Shown here: positions 25,570-36,124 of the stretch, piece by piece
Layout of the letters: the number at the start of each line of letters is the position of its first letter
Numbering within the stretch: the first letter of the stretch is position 1
Assembly (NCBI GenBank): GCA_950295325.1
Contig: OX485803.1
Coordinates: 64,063,554 to 64,127,553, forward strand
Origin: Polytrichum commune
Taxonomy: Eukaryota; Streptophyta; Polytrichopsida; Polytrichales; Polytrichaceae
DNA: 64,000 nucleotides
Reading direction: 5' to 3'
Notes under the pieces: model-generated
Seen by the model: only the letters and a program-made list of their open reading frames with translations
Databases searched by the model: none
What the model was told of the DNA's origin: nothing
Program-made: the position numbers and the translations under genes

Positions 25570-25945
25570 GGCTGCTGACTAACCAAATTCCCCTCGCCTC
25601 CCGCAGGTTGATGCTGTGCAGAACAACAAATTTGAGAAGATGCCCAGACCTAGAACTGAAATTGCGACCCTGCGAATTATCTATCGATCACTCTTCTGAG
25701 ACATGCAATAGTCATCAACCGCTCGGTGAAAACTCAGGTAGAACAACTTGAACCCCTGCGCTGCGCTCCACAATAAGGGAAAAGGAAGAGCAGGGGAAGC
25801 AAGCGCAGAGGCTGCACGAGTCCGCGGCAGGAGCTTCGGAACTTTCCTCTTCGAGGCACTTCATCCACCACTCATCCATCCTCCATTCCAGGGAACTCAC
25901 CTGCCCATCCCGTGTAAGGAAAATTCTCACTTTTAAATACTCTCC
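25570..25945 (-). promoter_or_regulatory. 5' UTR intron and possible TATA box of the 6PGDH gene
   Basis: On the minus strand a strong donor GGGCAG|GTGAGT lies at 25901/25900 and a good acceptor TGCACAG at 25614, so a 286-base 5' UTR intron (25615-25900) is likely. A leader intron is known for plant 6PGDH genes. A TATTTAAA sequence at about 25932-25939 is placed where a TATA box would give a very short first exon. The start site itself is not visible. Confidence 0.4.
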
Positions 25946-27597
25946 CCTAAAATAAATTGTTCATTTTGTCCTCTTAGTTGCCAACCCACTGAGATGCTTA
26001 TCTTGAACCATTAACTTACATAAACAAAGGTAGGTTATGATGAATCATGTTTTCATTTACAATGCTTAGAAATTGGTTAAATGCCGATACATGCATTCCT
26101 GCTGTATGTCATTTACAATGCTCAGAAAATGTCAGAACTTTTGAGATAGTTTGAGGGTAATAACTAAGCTGCCAAGTTACCAGATACTTGCATACACTGT
26201 TTACAAAAAAAAACAGTGTAATTAGGTTTACTATGCTTTTGAAATGAGAAACTCATGAGTCCTCAAGCCTCACAAGGCATTGATCCTTTTCAGTGCACTT
26301 TAGCAGCAGGTTGGATGACCAAAACCAACCCTTCCACATACACATTCATTGACTTCTTTTCATACTTGGACAACTTAGAATAACTGTCTGTTACATATAA
26401 AGATGCCAGGCTTTTGAACGGCAGCTGCCACACCACAAGACTGAAAAGTCAATTCATTAGTTGTTTAGGGTGCCCTAACAACAGTTTAGGGCTCCTCTGA
26501 GTCCTCTCTCTTACTTTCACTGCTTCTCATTTGCAAATTTGCCAGCCCAAATTTGCAATGCACACACTAGGTAAAATTAGCTTGGAATCTAACTTCAGAA
26601 AATTGGGTTTCGACAGGCCAGCTAGACTCACTCAACCTTGCTCCCTCAAGAATAACATATGCTTATACGAATGTCTGCCTCTATAGTTTCGGCAATGTAC
26701 TATTACCGTAGTGAAAGAAAGCATTGATGTCTGAACCCAACGCAAGCTATAGTGTTTCGGATTCCATTCTTTCACTTCCCATGAATGGAACAAAGCAGCC
26801 ACCTTAATATGGGTTCAGCATACCAATGCAAATAAATTTTGCTTATGTCACGTAGCATCATTCTTGCGCCATTGTTGGTCTTGAGCTATTCCCAAGGTGG
26901 GCCGTCCGTCTCTGCCACGTTTTGCCCAACTCCGCTACAAACAATTGTGGTAATGTGTAAGTTAAGTACATGGTACACCGATTTATGTAGAATGAGAGTG
27001 TCGGTGTGACATTTTTATTAGAATAACCTAAGAGAACGTATGACAATTGTTTAATGTCAGTACTACCAGAATCATGATAGGTACAGTATTCAAAATAAAA
27101 ATTCAAAAAATTGATGTTTTTATGCAATGTAAACATAGTCAGTGTGCTTATCACCTAATCATCACACGAATTACCAAAGTTTTGGTATTTAGTGTGACCT
27201 CCAGTAAGTCACATGAAATTGTGAGATCGTTCTAATTACAAGCTCTCGCTATAGTGTAAATAAAACACTGTAGTAGTACGATATAGAAATGTTGGGGTGA
27301 GGTTGATTTACGAGGGGATGACCTAGGATGATGGTGCACACCTCATTTGACCATGTAAGGTGGCAATAGATTTTGGAGTCTTACAAGGCTCCAAAGCTTG
27401 ACTTCAGTGGGACTGCTCCACCAATACTAGTATATATATATTCTAGAGTTTCATCTCTCTTTTCTCATTGCTTGTGTAGGGTTCCTTCTTTCGAGGGCCG
27501 TGTCCTGATGTCAAGGATTTGATTATGCTTTCAAGGAATTTAAATAAGGTTTGTTCACACTACCCTCTCAGCTCTTGCTTCTCTTCAATGTGGGTAC
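25946..27597. other. Intergenic, no gene seen
   Basis: No protein-like frames or RNA genes. The phrase TATTTAGTGTGACCTCCAGT near 27188 recurs loosely near 53.3 and 56.1 kb, so old repeat remnants are present. Confidence 0.35.
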
Positions 27598-27600
27598 TTA

Positions 27601-28548
27601 GGGCCAAATTCCATGTGCCGGTGTTGGTCCATTTCTTAAGTGGGTGAGAAACGGGTGACATCATCCAAAAAATGGGTGATGTCACCCATTTAATGAAGGG
27701 GTACTTCTATATGGGGTGCTGGTTTATTCCAATTTCTTACTTACTCACCAAATTTGGTGAGTAATAAGATGTCACATTTTATGAAGGTGACCGGTAATGA
27801 AGGTCATCGTCATTTAACTTTTGATATTTGACTTGCACAAGATATTTTTGTACATTTATTAAATGAATTTCAAATTATGTGTTCTTGGTGTCCATAGGTG
27901 GTACGGATGTCATTTATGGAAATATATAAATATTTCACTTTCAGTTGAAATCATGATTGTACATTGTTTATAAGTGATTTTTGACACATTTGCGTAGTCT
28001 TTGATTTTATTTTTTAAAGTATTAAATCCGACACTTACTATCACATTGCATTTTATATATGTATTTCTTGTTATTAAGATCCCAATTCTTGAAAACATCA
28101 TGAGATACATGTTCCCATGAGTTCACTTTAGTTCACGATGAGAACTCGGACAATATAACATACAATCATTTTCTATCTCTTCTTTCCTTTTCATTTGTTC
28201 TCACAACTAGGTTTTGAGTGTACAAAGAGTGCATGATGCAAGAGCAAGGAGCCCTAGGAGTACCCCTCAAAAGAAAGGACTTGAAGAACAAAGTGGCCTT
28301 TAGTACCCAAGGTGACCGGCTGATCCTGTCACCAGAGCTCTCTAACCAGCACATGTCCTTCTCTTGACCGTTAGGACCGCCCGTCCTTTGGCACCGGTCC
28401 TTGCACAACGCACAATGTAGGACACCCATCCATGAGGGGTACCGGTCCTTGGGTGAGGGGGGGTGGCACATGACACCACATTTTTCCCACACGCCCACCC
28501 ATTTATTTTTCAAAAAATGGACCAGGACCAATACATGGAACCTCGCCC
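27601..28548. mobile_element. TIR element of 948 bases with TTA target duplication
   Basis: The left end GGGCCAAATTCCATGTGCCG pairs with the right end ACATGGAACCTCGCCC. The similarity extends inwards through TTGGTCCATTT (left) and AAATGGACCAGGACCAA (right). TTA directly flanks both ends (27598-27600 and 28549-28551). No transposase is encoded. The ends differ from the GGGCCACTTC family but follow the same rule (GGGC start, TTA duplication). Confidence 0.7.
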
Positions 28549-28551
28549 TTA

Positions 28552-30436
28552 ATTGATGTGGATGGGGTATATGTCTTCCTAAAGCATTGGAATTTGATAT
28601 TGGTTGTCAAAGAATGATTAGCTTTTGAATACGTGGATCGATGGATTGGTTCGGTAACCAAAAAACTAGTTTGAAATAATAAGGTCCGCACTACAAAAGA
28701 AGAAAGAGTGTAGATATCCCATGGTGAGGTGTCATGTGTGTGGATGTATGTAGTTGTGGGTAGAGTTGTAAACCTTCATGTGATGAGGAAGGTTCCTTGC
28801 TAGAAGATTGCATTGAGATTCTCTACATGATCCCTTAGGATTGAACTACCTTCCTTTAGAGACTTGCTAACTTCTCAATTCATTGGATATGGCAAAGGGT
28901 ACCAGGCTAACGATGACGAAATAATGACAAGCATATATCTGAATCACATGAGGTTATGGTATATACTAACAATTGCTTGAAGTGAAAGCCGAAAAAAACA
29001 AGTTGCAGTTAAAGATAGTCAACCAAAGATATATAAAGATACCTTCATTTAACTTGAACCAAGTAAAAAACCTAGCATGGCCTAGTTGCATGCCTACCTT
29101 GCTTGCTACACCCCCTTCATCTTCCAACAAATAAAGAGAGTTTCCCAAGCATCCTCTCAAAAATATATAGGCACTATTGTTGCCCAAACTTCCCCTTTGC
29201 CGCAACCACCTTCCCTTGCAACACTCTCACCACAAGTACGTGCACATCAACTTTCTCACATGACTTCAACAACTTCCAAACCTGGTAGGCAACTGTTGCT
29301 AGCAATACGCATACATGGCCACCCACCAACCTAGTAGGCCTAGAAACTAAAGCCTCCATCCTCTTGGCCAATCACCATATTGGCCATGTAGTATATTCCA
29401 CATTGTCATGCCCACCCAATGCACCTAAACATGATTTATATATTTAGACTAAGACAAGTTGAGGCTTTGCATCTGTTCAACCCTTACCTCCTAAGGCATA
29501 TTGTGGTTTCATTAGATTATCTAAAATGTAAGTGGTTCTTGAGCTCAATTTTTTTGTACCTAAGAGAAAAGTTGTTGACAATGATATTTAGATCATATCA
29601 ATATGGTAGCAATATTTAGTATTTTCCATGATTTTTTAATGATTGATAAGGTATAAAATAAAGTCCTTAGAAAATTGACAATTTTTAATCAAAGTAATAT
29701 TTTAATTCCTATATATAGTATTGTATTAAAAAAGGGATATGTTAGTTCATTATTGGCTTTAAAAGACCTTGTGAACAACCATCTTTTCATATTGAAATGG
29801 GATCATTGCCATTGATAGACAAAAATTCACAAGGAACACAGTGATGCCTATTGTGACCTTCCTAACACCTTCTTTTTGGATGAATTTGCCTTCAAAAGTT
29901 ATTCACAAGCCCCAACACATGCCTCGTAGGAAGTTAAGGGTTAAAGATGGAGTTGTGTGAGTGTTTTTGTGAAGCCGGTGGGTGATGCATTGCATAGTTC
30001 ATACGACTTCAATGGATTATGAATAATTGCATAAATTAGTCTTTCGCTCCTATCTTAACACCTGCTTCACATGTGTGAACATCATAATTTTGTTGGTGTG
30101 ATCATTAATGAATCTTGAGGGTACAACATTTTATCAAAATTTGTTACGAGCCGATCTACCCATTTAAATGTATTTTATGGTGTGAGTGATGATCTAACCA
30201 TTTGAAATTGAGAGCCCAATACATTCTCCAATCCTTTGTGGTGGTGATTCCAATGCATCATCAAATTTGTTGTCAAAACAATGATGATGAGAGCATATAA
30301 TCAATTGTTTGATTGAAACTATTCTTAAAACATACATAACATCTAGTGTTTGAGTTCAAGGTCCATATCTTAGAGTCATTGATATAAAATCTCAATCTAT
30401 TTGCTCTAAAGGGCATGGAACTTTTATTATGTCAAG

Positions 30437-30438
<2 letters not shown>
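28552..30438. other. Intergenic, no gene seen
   Basis: AT-rich DNA with short open frames only. Nothing is recognisable apart from general similarity to transposon-derived sequence elsewhere in the window. Confidence 0.35.

Positions 30439-30514
<76 letters not shown>
30439..30514. repeat. (GA)n microsatellite, 76 bases
   Basis: Thirty-eight uninterrupted GA units, followed after a short gap by a further GA block (30521-30530). It is a long perfect dinucleotide repeat, expected to vary in length between individuals. Confidence 0.95.
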
Positions 30515-30518
<4 letters not shown>

Positions 30519-30724
30519 CCGAGAGAGAGATATTTTATTTTAAAATAAAGAATATTATATTATATTATATATAAATAAAAACGCTTGCAACCACTTTTTG
30601 GCTTCTTGAGCATTTAGGGGTTAACATGGCACACCAATTTTGACGCCAAACTATATAAGATATTACAATTACTCGTAAAGTCCCTCAAAGAAGGATGTAA
30701 CTGTGGGTTAGATTCTTCTTTGAA

Positions 30725-30900
30725 TTTTTTATTTATTAAGAGCTCGTTAGCTCATCGTGTATCGGAACCTATTTTGAAAGTTGGGTGAAATTTTTATGAC
30801 CTCCTCTTTCCACCTCTCAAACTTTGAAAAAATACTAAACCATGGTTCCATCTGCTTTACTTCACAAATAACTATATTAGTGTACCTATTCCAATCTTCA
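30725..30900. repeat. Dispersed repeat B, copy 1
   Basis: The stretch from AAGAGCTCGTTAGCTCATCG through TTTGAAAGTTGGGTGAAA, CCACCTCTCAAACTTTGA and TTACTTCACAAATAACT recurs in the same order near 62985-63360. The second copy carries about 190 extra bases. The element type is unknown. Confidence 0.7.
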
Positions 30901-31805
30901 CATTGTTATCTAGATGATGAGTCGCACTCAGTAACTTCTTAACGGTAGAAGGATTGATTGGATGTCTATCAAAAGTGCCATGGTGGCAACCCTAGCATGC
31001 ATCAACTTTGTGTAGGGCATACAAACAAACACTCATGTTCAAAAAGTTGCATTGATCTTGGACAACTGGTTGGTTTGCAATACTGGAGTGTCTATGAGAG
31101 ATGTTAGACATGATCTTTCACTCTTCAATGCATCATGCAACTATGAAACTTCAAAATCGAGAGACAAGAATTGCTGCCAAACTGTAAGAAGAGCAATTTC
31201 AACCAAGTAATTGATCGCATAATTTGCAGTAACCTCGGGATATGTCTGGAACAGTTGATATGTGGCAAAGTGTGAACACAAACTTCTGGTTGTTTGATTG
31301 GCTCACAATGTGCTTCCACATCAGCACAAATCCCCTTGCCACTTGGAATGAAACCAAGATTAAAGTGCCCATTAAGTAGTGACCCCAATTCCAAGACTTA
31401 TTTCTTGCCCCAAAAGTGGACTTCAAACTGAGTACCAGTGATAATCTAAGGACTGGAAACTGTAGCTCATTGGTTGAGAAAGACAACAGTCATATGTCAA
31501 CATTGTCCACTTCAGGAGGTATGTAATCACCTCATTTCACAAAGAAAGCTTGACTTCATCAATCCTAATTTAATTACACAATGCCAAAACTTCATGCACT
31601 TAATCGCATTAACCCCCTTACGGATTTGCTAATTTTTTGATATTTTGTGAGTTTTCTCCAGTGTACATTACAGGCTTTTTAACCTAAGCCAAAGATAGGC
31701 ACAAATCTGCTCTTATTGCTGAATGGAACAAAGATAAGTCAAACGCATTCTATAAATAGCACACTTGTCTTCGGCTAAGGTAGTTGAGTCTTAAATGTCT
31801 ACTTA

Positions 31806-32330
31806 TTTCCGACTAGCCCACTTCTCCTAGAGTATGAAACATGCGATAAGTACAAGATGGTTAGCAAATTCCCAATCGGGGTGTAGCCACTCTCCTCATA
31901 ATTTTTGGAGCTAATATGAATATATATCTTATTCAGTACCAAAGTGAAGATTCTCGTGCTCATTAAAGGTCACTTCACTCACGAGCCTGAGAGCCCATGA
32001 CTATTGAGCCTAGAATAGTCATCATCTTTTTAGCACACAATCCAACACTTTTAGAACAAATGTCCTTTTGGTATCTGTTCTTAATCCACACCCAACCACA
32101 TGCCACTTATAAATAGGAGTCAAAGATAAGAAAAGTGACTGAATTATAATTACATACCTTATTAATCACACAAATTAGTACAGACTATAGCTATCATTTT
32201 AGAGCTTATGTGAAATGTCTTATTTCTTATCAAAGTTTTAAGACATGTATTTTTGGTGTCTTATTCTTAGATCCACACACCACTTAAATATCGGTGTCCA
32301 ACTAATAAATGTGACCAAATTAGGCCCAAT
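31806..32330 (+). repeat. Dispersed repeat A, copies 1 and 1b (plus orientation)
   Basis: The block starts at CCCACTTCTCCTAGAGTATG and runs through ATTTTTGGAGCT, AAAGTGAAGATTCTC, TGTCCTTTTGGT and CACACCCAACCACATG. A second, shorter copy of its end is at about 32230-32330. The same order is found at 35125-35460 and 35517-35690, and in reverse at 33720-34060. The element is unclassified. At 31964-32010 the usual repeat sequence is replaced by bases resembling the end of the GGGCCACTTCACACAC elements. Confidence 0.7.
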
Positions 32331-33102
32331 TTCCTTCCTGTTGAAATCAACACATGGCTGCAGAGTATATCACTTACATTCCTGTTCATCAGAAACTATG
32401 CAATGCAAACTTCACAGCTTTTCTAAGAAAGAGGCATAGTTCTTGCAACAGTATGCAGGAAAAGAAAACATGGCAACCAAGCTACCATTGAGAAGGAAAG
32501 ATATGAATGTAAGCCAAAAACCTGCACCAATCTGTTCAGGTTCAATTACAATATACAAAATTAAGGACTCTTGAAGCTCAACAGGTACCTGTGACAATAA
32601 ACTAAATCCTTCCTGAAACTAATACAATGTAAAGGCGTGCAAGCTGCGGGGATCATTGCAAGACAAGAGGATGATCCAGGACAGAGATGCTCAACAATGG
32701 TGACCCCATCAGATAATGCCCTTAAATCAAGTGTTTGGGTTCAACTCTGAAACTCTTGATTGGGAACATGATTGAACATTATGATTCAATGCATTACAAA
32801 GATGGACAACAGCATGCCAGGAGAAATCCTGGGAACCCATATTTTTGTCCCTGTAAACAATGCTGGGGAATCACCCTGAAGATGGAAACATTTGAAAGAC
32901 CCTCAAGAGACCCATGAGATGAATGCTCACTGCGTGTCACTCGCCACTGCACTAATCGCATGGATGTCCCCCTTGAAGATGGTGAGACTGCTGATTCAAA
33001 ATGTTCTCAATATTGTTCAGCTCCTTGCATATTGAATATTGCAGTTTAGCACATGCTCACCAAGCTCCTCCATGAACAATTTCTCAACAAAAATCTTCAT
33101 TT

Positions 33103-34683
33103 TCACTCATCATCATCCTCATCCTCATCATCACCCATTAGCATGGCATCCCTGTCTGGCAATGCATAAGAACCAGACAGATAGAAAGGATCGACTAAAG
33201 CATCCACTATGCAGCGCTCCAAGTCTTTCTCCTCAACCCACATAGCACTTTGCTGACGCACTGATTGCTTCTCTCTCGCCTGCATGCGAAGCAACCTCTT
33301 TTCTCTCCACTGTCGACGTGCTGCTGCTTCTTTCCTCTTCTCCTCCTATTTTTGCAACAACGTCAACCAATAATCAACGTCAGATTTGTAAGCAATGCTG
33401 CTCTTCTGCATACATGTGTTCCAACAAGCTCCCAATTATGACATTATGTTCTAGAGATCTCTTTGAATTCCACATTTCGATAACCATGTAGAAGAGCTTC
33501 GTGCTGAGGAAACCCCTTAAGCTCTTGGAAAGTACAAGAGTTCCAGAACATATTAGCTCTTCAGGAAGCTATTTGGTTCAATGTAAATTCTCTGCTCAAG
33601 ATATTTTGAACACTTCACATATGATCCAGAAAGGCATACGCTCTACATATTAGCAGCCCTCATACTGCAGATCCGGTGTTGCCATTAGTGAAATTTGCAC
33701 TCGGATTGAATAGGAGTAAGGGTGCACCAGTGCTGACCCGACACACCCCAAGATGTACACACCCATTTGAGTGAAGTGGTGTGTGGATCTAAGAACGGAC
33801 ACCAAAAAGAGATCATATGGATAAAGAGATTGGACTACATGCTCAATGTAATATGTTAACCATTCTAGGCCTAGTCAACATCATAATTGGGGGGGACCTA
33901 TATGACCATTTCATGTACATGAGAATCTTCACTTTGACAATGAATAAGATATTCATTGAGCTCCGAAAATTATGAGGAAAATGGCTACGGGCACCTATTG
34001 AATTTGCTGATTATCTTGCACTAATCGCGACGTGTTTGATAACATACGAGAAGTGGGTGCAGAGAGAATAATGTCCATTTAATCAGCTTCACCTGGCCTC
34101 CTGCAGTATCATGCACCTTAGCACCCATTCTAATGCTGTCGCCTTAAAACCGTATAACTTAAGTCAAAATTCGCGCCCGAGGCAACATCAGAGTAATCTC
34201 TCTCCCTCTCCCTCTCCCCAGAGAGATGTAGCATTTCAGGAAGCCTACAATTTTTTTTTTGAATGGACAATGCAAAGTAAATCTTACAAGCGTTGCACGG
34301 AGGGATCTCTGCTCTTGTTCCACTTCCACAGCGCGGATTTGCGATCTTTCCTTCTTCAACACCAAACGCTTCTCCTTCTCCACGACGATCCTCTCCCTCG
34401 TGATCCGCTCCACCATTTCCTTCTCCTTCCTCTTCCGCTCCTCCTCGGCAGCGTACTTTTTCCGCAACTCCGCAATTTGCTTCTCGTACTCCCGTCTCAT
34501 CATGGCCAACTCACGGCCAACAACCTTCCTGTCATTCTTGGAAGGAGGAGGAGCCTGCGCGACAGCTTCCGAAGGCGACACGGAGCTCGAATGCTCGGTG
34601 CTCAAAAACCTAAATCCTAACACAGCGCTTCGCAAATGCGGTTCTAAAATTCTATGCAGGTAGGGCACCCGTGACACTGCCAT
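33103..34683 (-). CDS. Small mitochondrial coiled-coil protein, possible mitoribosomal mS26-like protein
   Basis: Exon 1 (34288-34683, 132 codons) ends at a strong donor (ACGCTT|GTAAGA). Exon 2 (33103-33345) starts after AAAATAG and joins in frame, giving 212 residues. I assume no further exon lies in the 942-base intron. The N-terminus (MAVSRVPYLHRILEPHLR...GFRFLSTEHSS) is rich in Arg and free of acids until residue 14, with an RFLST-type cleavage context: a mitochondrial presequence. Residues 50-200 are strongly charged helix (KQIAELRKKYAAEEERKRK; EKRLLRMQAREKQSVRQQ), followed by MWVEEKDLERCIVDAL and an acidic tail (GDDEDEDDDE). Length, coiled coil and the WVEEKDLE..I..AL segment recall small-subunit protein mS26 (PET123/MRPS26), but this is from memory. 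Telo-boxes upstream support a translation role. It could instead be another plant mitochondrial coiled-coil protein. Confidence 0.6.
33720..34060 (-). repeat. Dispersed repeat A, copy 2 (minus orientation) inside an intron
   Basis: The reverse complement starts CACCCACTTCTCGTATG and runs through TTTTCGGAGCTC, AAAGTGAAGATTCTCATG and GGTGTCCGTTCTTAGATCCA, matching the copies at 31.8 and 35.1-35.7 kb. It lies wholly inside the intron of the minus-strand gene 33103-34683. Confidence 0.7.
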
Positions 34684-34820
34684 GAGTGCTACCTGTGCTC
34701 TAGAAAGAATGCCCGGAGCTTCTTAGTCGCGACGCAGGATCGCTGCGAACTTCGTGTACCGAAAGTAGCGATGATCGGGAAGAAGAGTCTCCAAGGACAG
34801 GGTTTTCCACTCCGTGAGGT

Positions 34821-34837
34821 TTAGGGTTTTAGGGTTT
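34821..34837 (-). promoter_or_regulatory. Two overlapping telo-box motifs upstream of the mS26-like gene
   Basis: On the minus strand AAACCCTAA occurs twice (34837-34829 and 34829-34821), about 140-155 bases before the start codon. Telo-boxes are typical of plant promoters of ribosomal protein and other translation genes (established knowledge). Function at this site is inferred. Confidence 0.5.
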
Positions 34838-34879
34838 AAAGGGCGTTGGAATAGGGACATGATGCTGCAAGAGGGATAG

Positions 34880-35010
34880 AGATAAAGCTCCTTGTGAAAT
34901 TTATGAGGAAAGTGGCTAAAGGCCTCGATTTGGAGATGCTAATCATCTTGAACCAATCGCGTGTTTCATATCCTAGGAGAAGTGGGCTAGTCGGGGAAAA
35001 GTAACCCCTT
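34880..35010 (-). repeat. Dispersed repeat A, copy 3 (minus orientation, partial)
   Basis: The reverse complement begins AGCCCACTTCTCCTAGGATA and continues with GATGATTAGCATCTCC and GCCACTTTCCTCATAAATTT, the first third of repeat A. It lies just upstream of the mS26-like gene. Confidence 0.65.
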
Positions 35011-35124
35011 AAAGATTCATATATCTTGGATGAAAGATGCAAAAACTTTGGGGCTGAATTGTTATGGTGGTGTTTCACATGATGTAAGGTAAGTGGGGCC
35101 TTAAATGAACACTTTCAGTAGTTT

Positions 35125-35690
35125 TGCACACACTTCTACAAGTCATAGGATATGAAACACAAAAATTATTGTGTGATGATTAGCAAATCCAAGTCGTGCA
35201 TGTAACTATCTTCCTCGTGATTTTCTAAGCTTGTATGAACATCTTAATTCATTCCAAACATGAAGATTATCTTTCTCATTAGGTGATCATATAGGTCCAT
35301 CCAAATATGTTGACCATTGAACCTAGAACAATATACTGACTTTAAGCATGTACAATCCAATCCTTTTAACCAAATGTCCATTTGGTGTCCATTATTAGAG
35401 CCATGTGTAACCATGCACCACTCACATACAGGTGGTCATTTAAAGATGAGCAACCGAATTAGGCCTTCTTACTTAAGTCATGTGATATTCATATACATAT
35501 TTTCTTTGCGTGCACCCGCTTCTCATAGGATGTGAAACATGTAATTGACATGCAAGATAATTAGCAAATCCAAATCGTGCTCAGCACCATTTGCCTTGCA
35601 TTTTTTTGGAGCTCATATGAATATGATGTTCATTATCAAAGTGAATATATATTCTCAGGCTCATTAAATGATCATATAGGTCAATTGGGG
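35125..35690 (+). repeat. Dispersed repeat A, copies 4 and 5 (plus orientation, in tandem)
   Basis: Copy 4 (about 35125-35460) and copy 5 (about 35517-35690) both contain CATAGGATrTGAAACA, GATAATTAGCAAATCCAA or a close variant, the phrase around AGCTyrTATGAA, and TGATCATATAGGTC. They are head to tail, about 390 bases apart. Confidence 0.7.
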
Positions 35691-36124
35691 CGAGGGGGAG
35701 AAGGTAATTGGGTACTCTAAGACATGCATGCTTTTGGGAGATCTTTAATGCATGGTGCCACAATTCATAGTTTGACAAACACATGGAAAATCTTTGTGGA
35801 TACCTTTGGAGTAGTTGCATGTCGCCACATATTCGAGTTTGTAAAAGTTTGTACCCTTTAGTGCATGCGTATATTTTGGACAAAATACCACCTTGCTCAT
35901 TATGACGTTTAGCATAGCACATTGGGATATTTGAGGACAGTTTTTGTGTTTTGTTTGCAAGAGGAAGATATTCTTGAGTATATTAATGTCAAGTGTCATT
36001 TGTGTACACTTTAGTCAATTATAGACCATTATGTAACATAAGAATACACCTCATAGCAGAAAGACAACGCCAATTGTTAGTGTTGGCGTGAATGAGGGAC
36101 ACTTCACCTTGATCATTATAATCG
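35691..36124. other. Intergenic; repeat fragment shared with 56.4 kb
   Basis: No gene. The stretch at about 35989-36058 (GTCATTTGTGTACACT...CACCTCAT) matches 56405-56475 with changes, indicating another dispersed repeat. Confidence 0.45.

Noticed and set aside
34111-34663. Two long plus-strand open frames across the first exon of the mS26-like gene
   Set aside because: They lie opposite the minus-strand exon, which has a presequence, coiled-coil pattern and proper splice sites. The plus-strand frames are its shadows.
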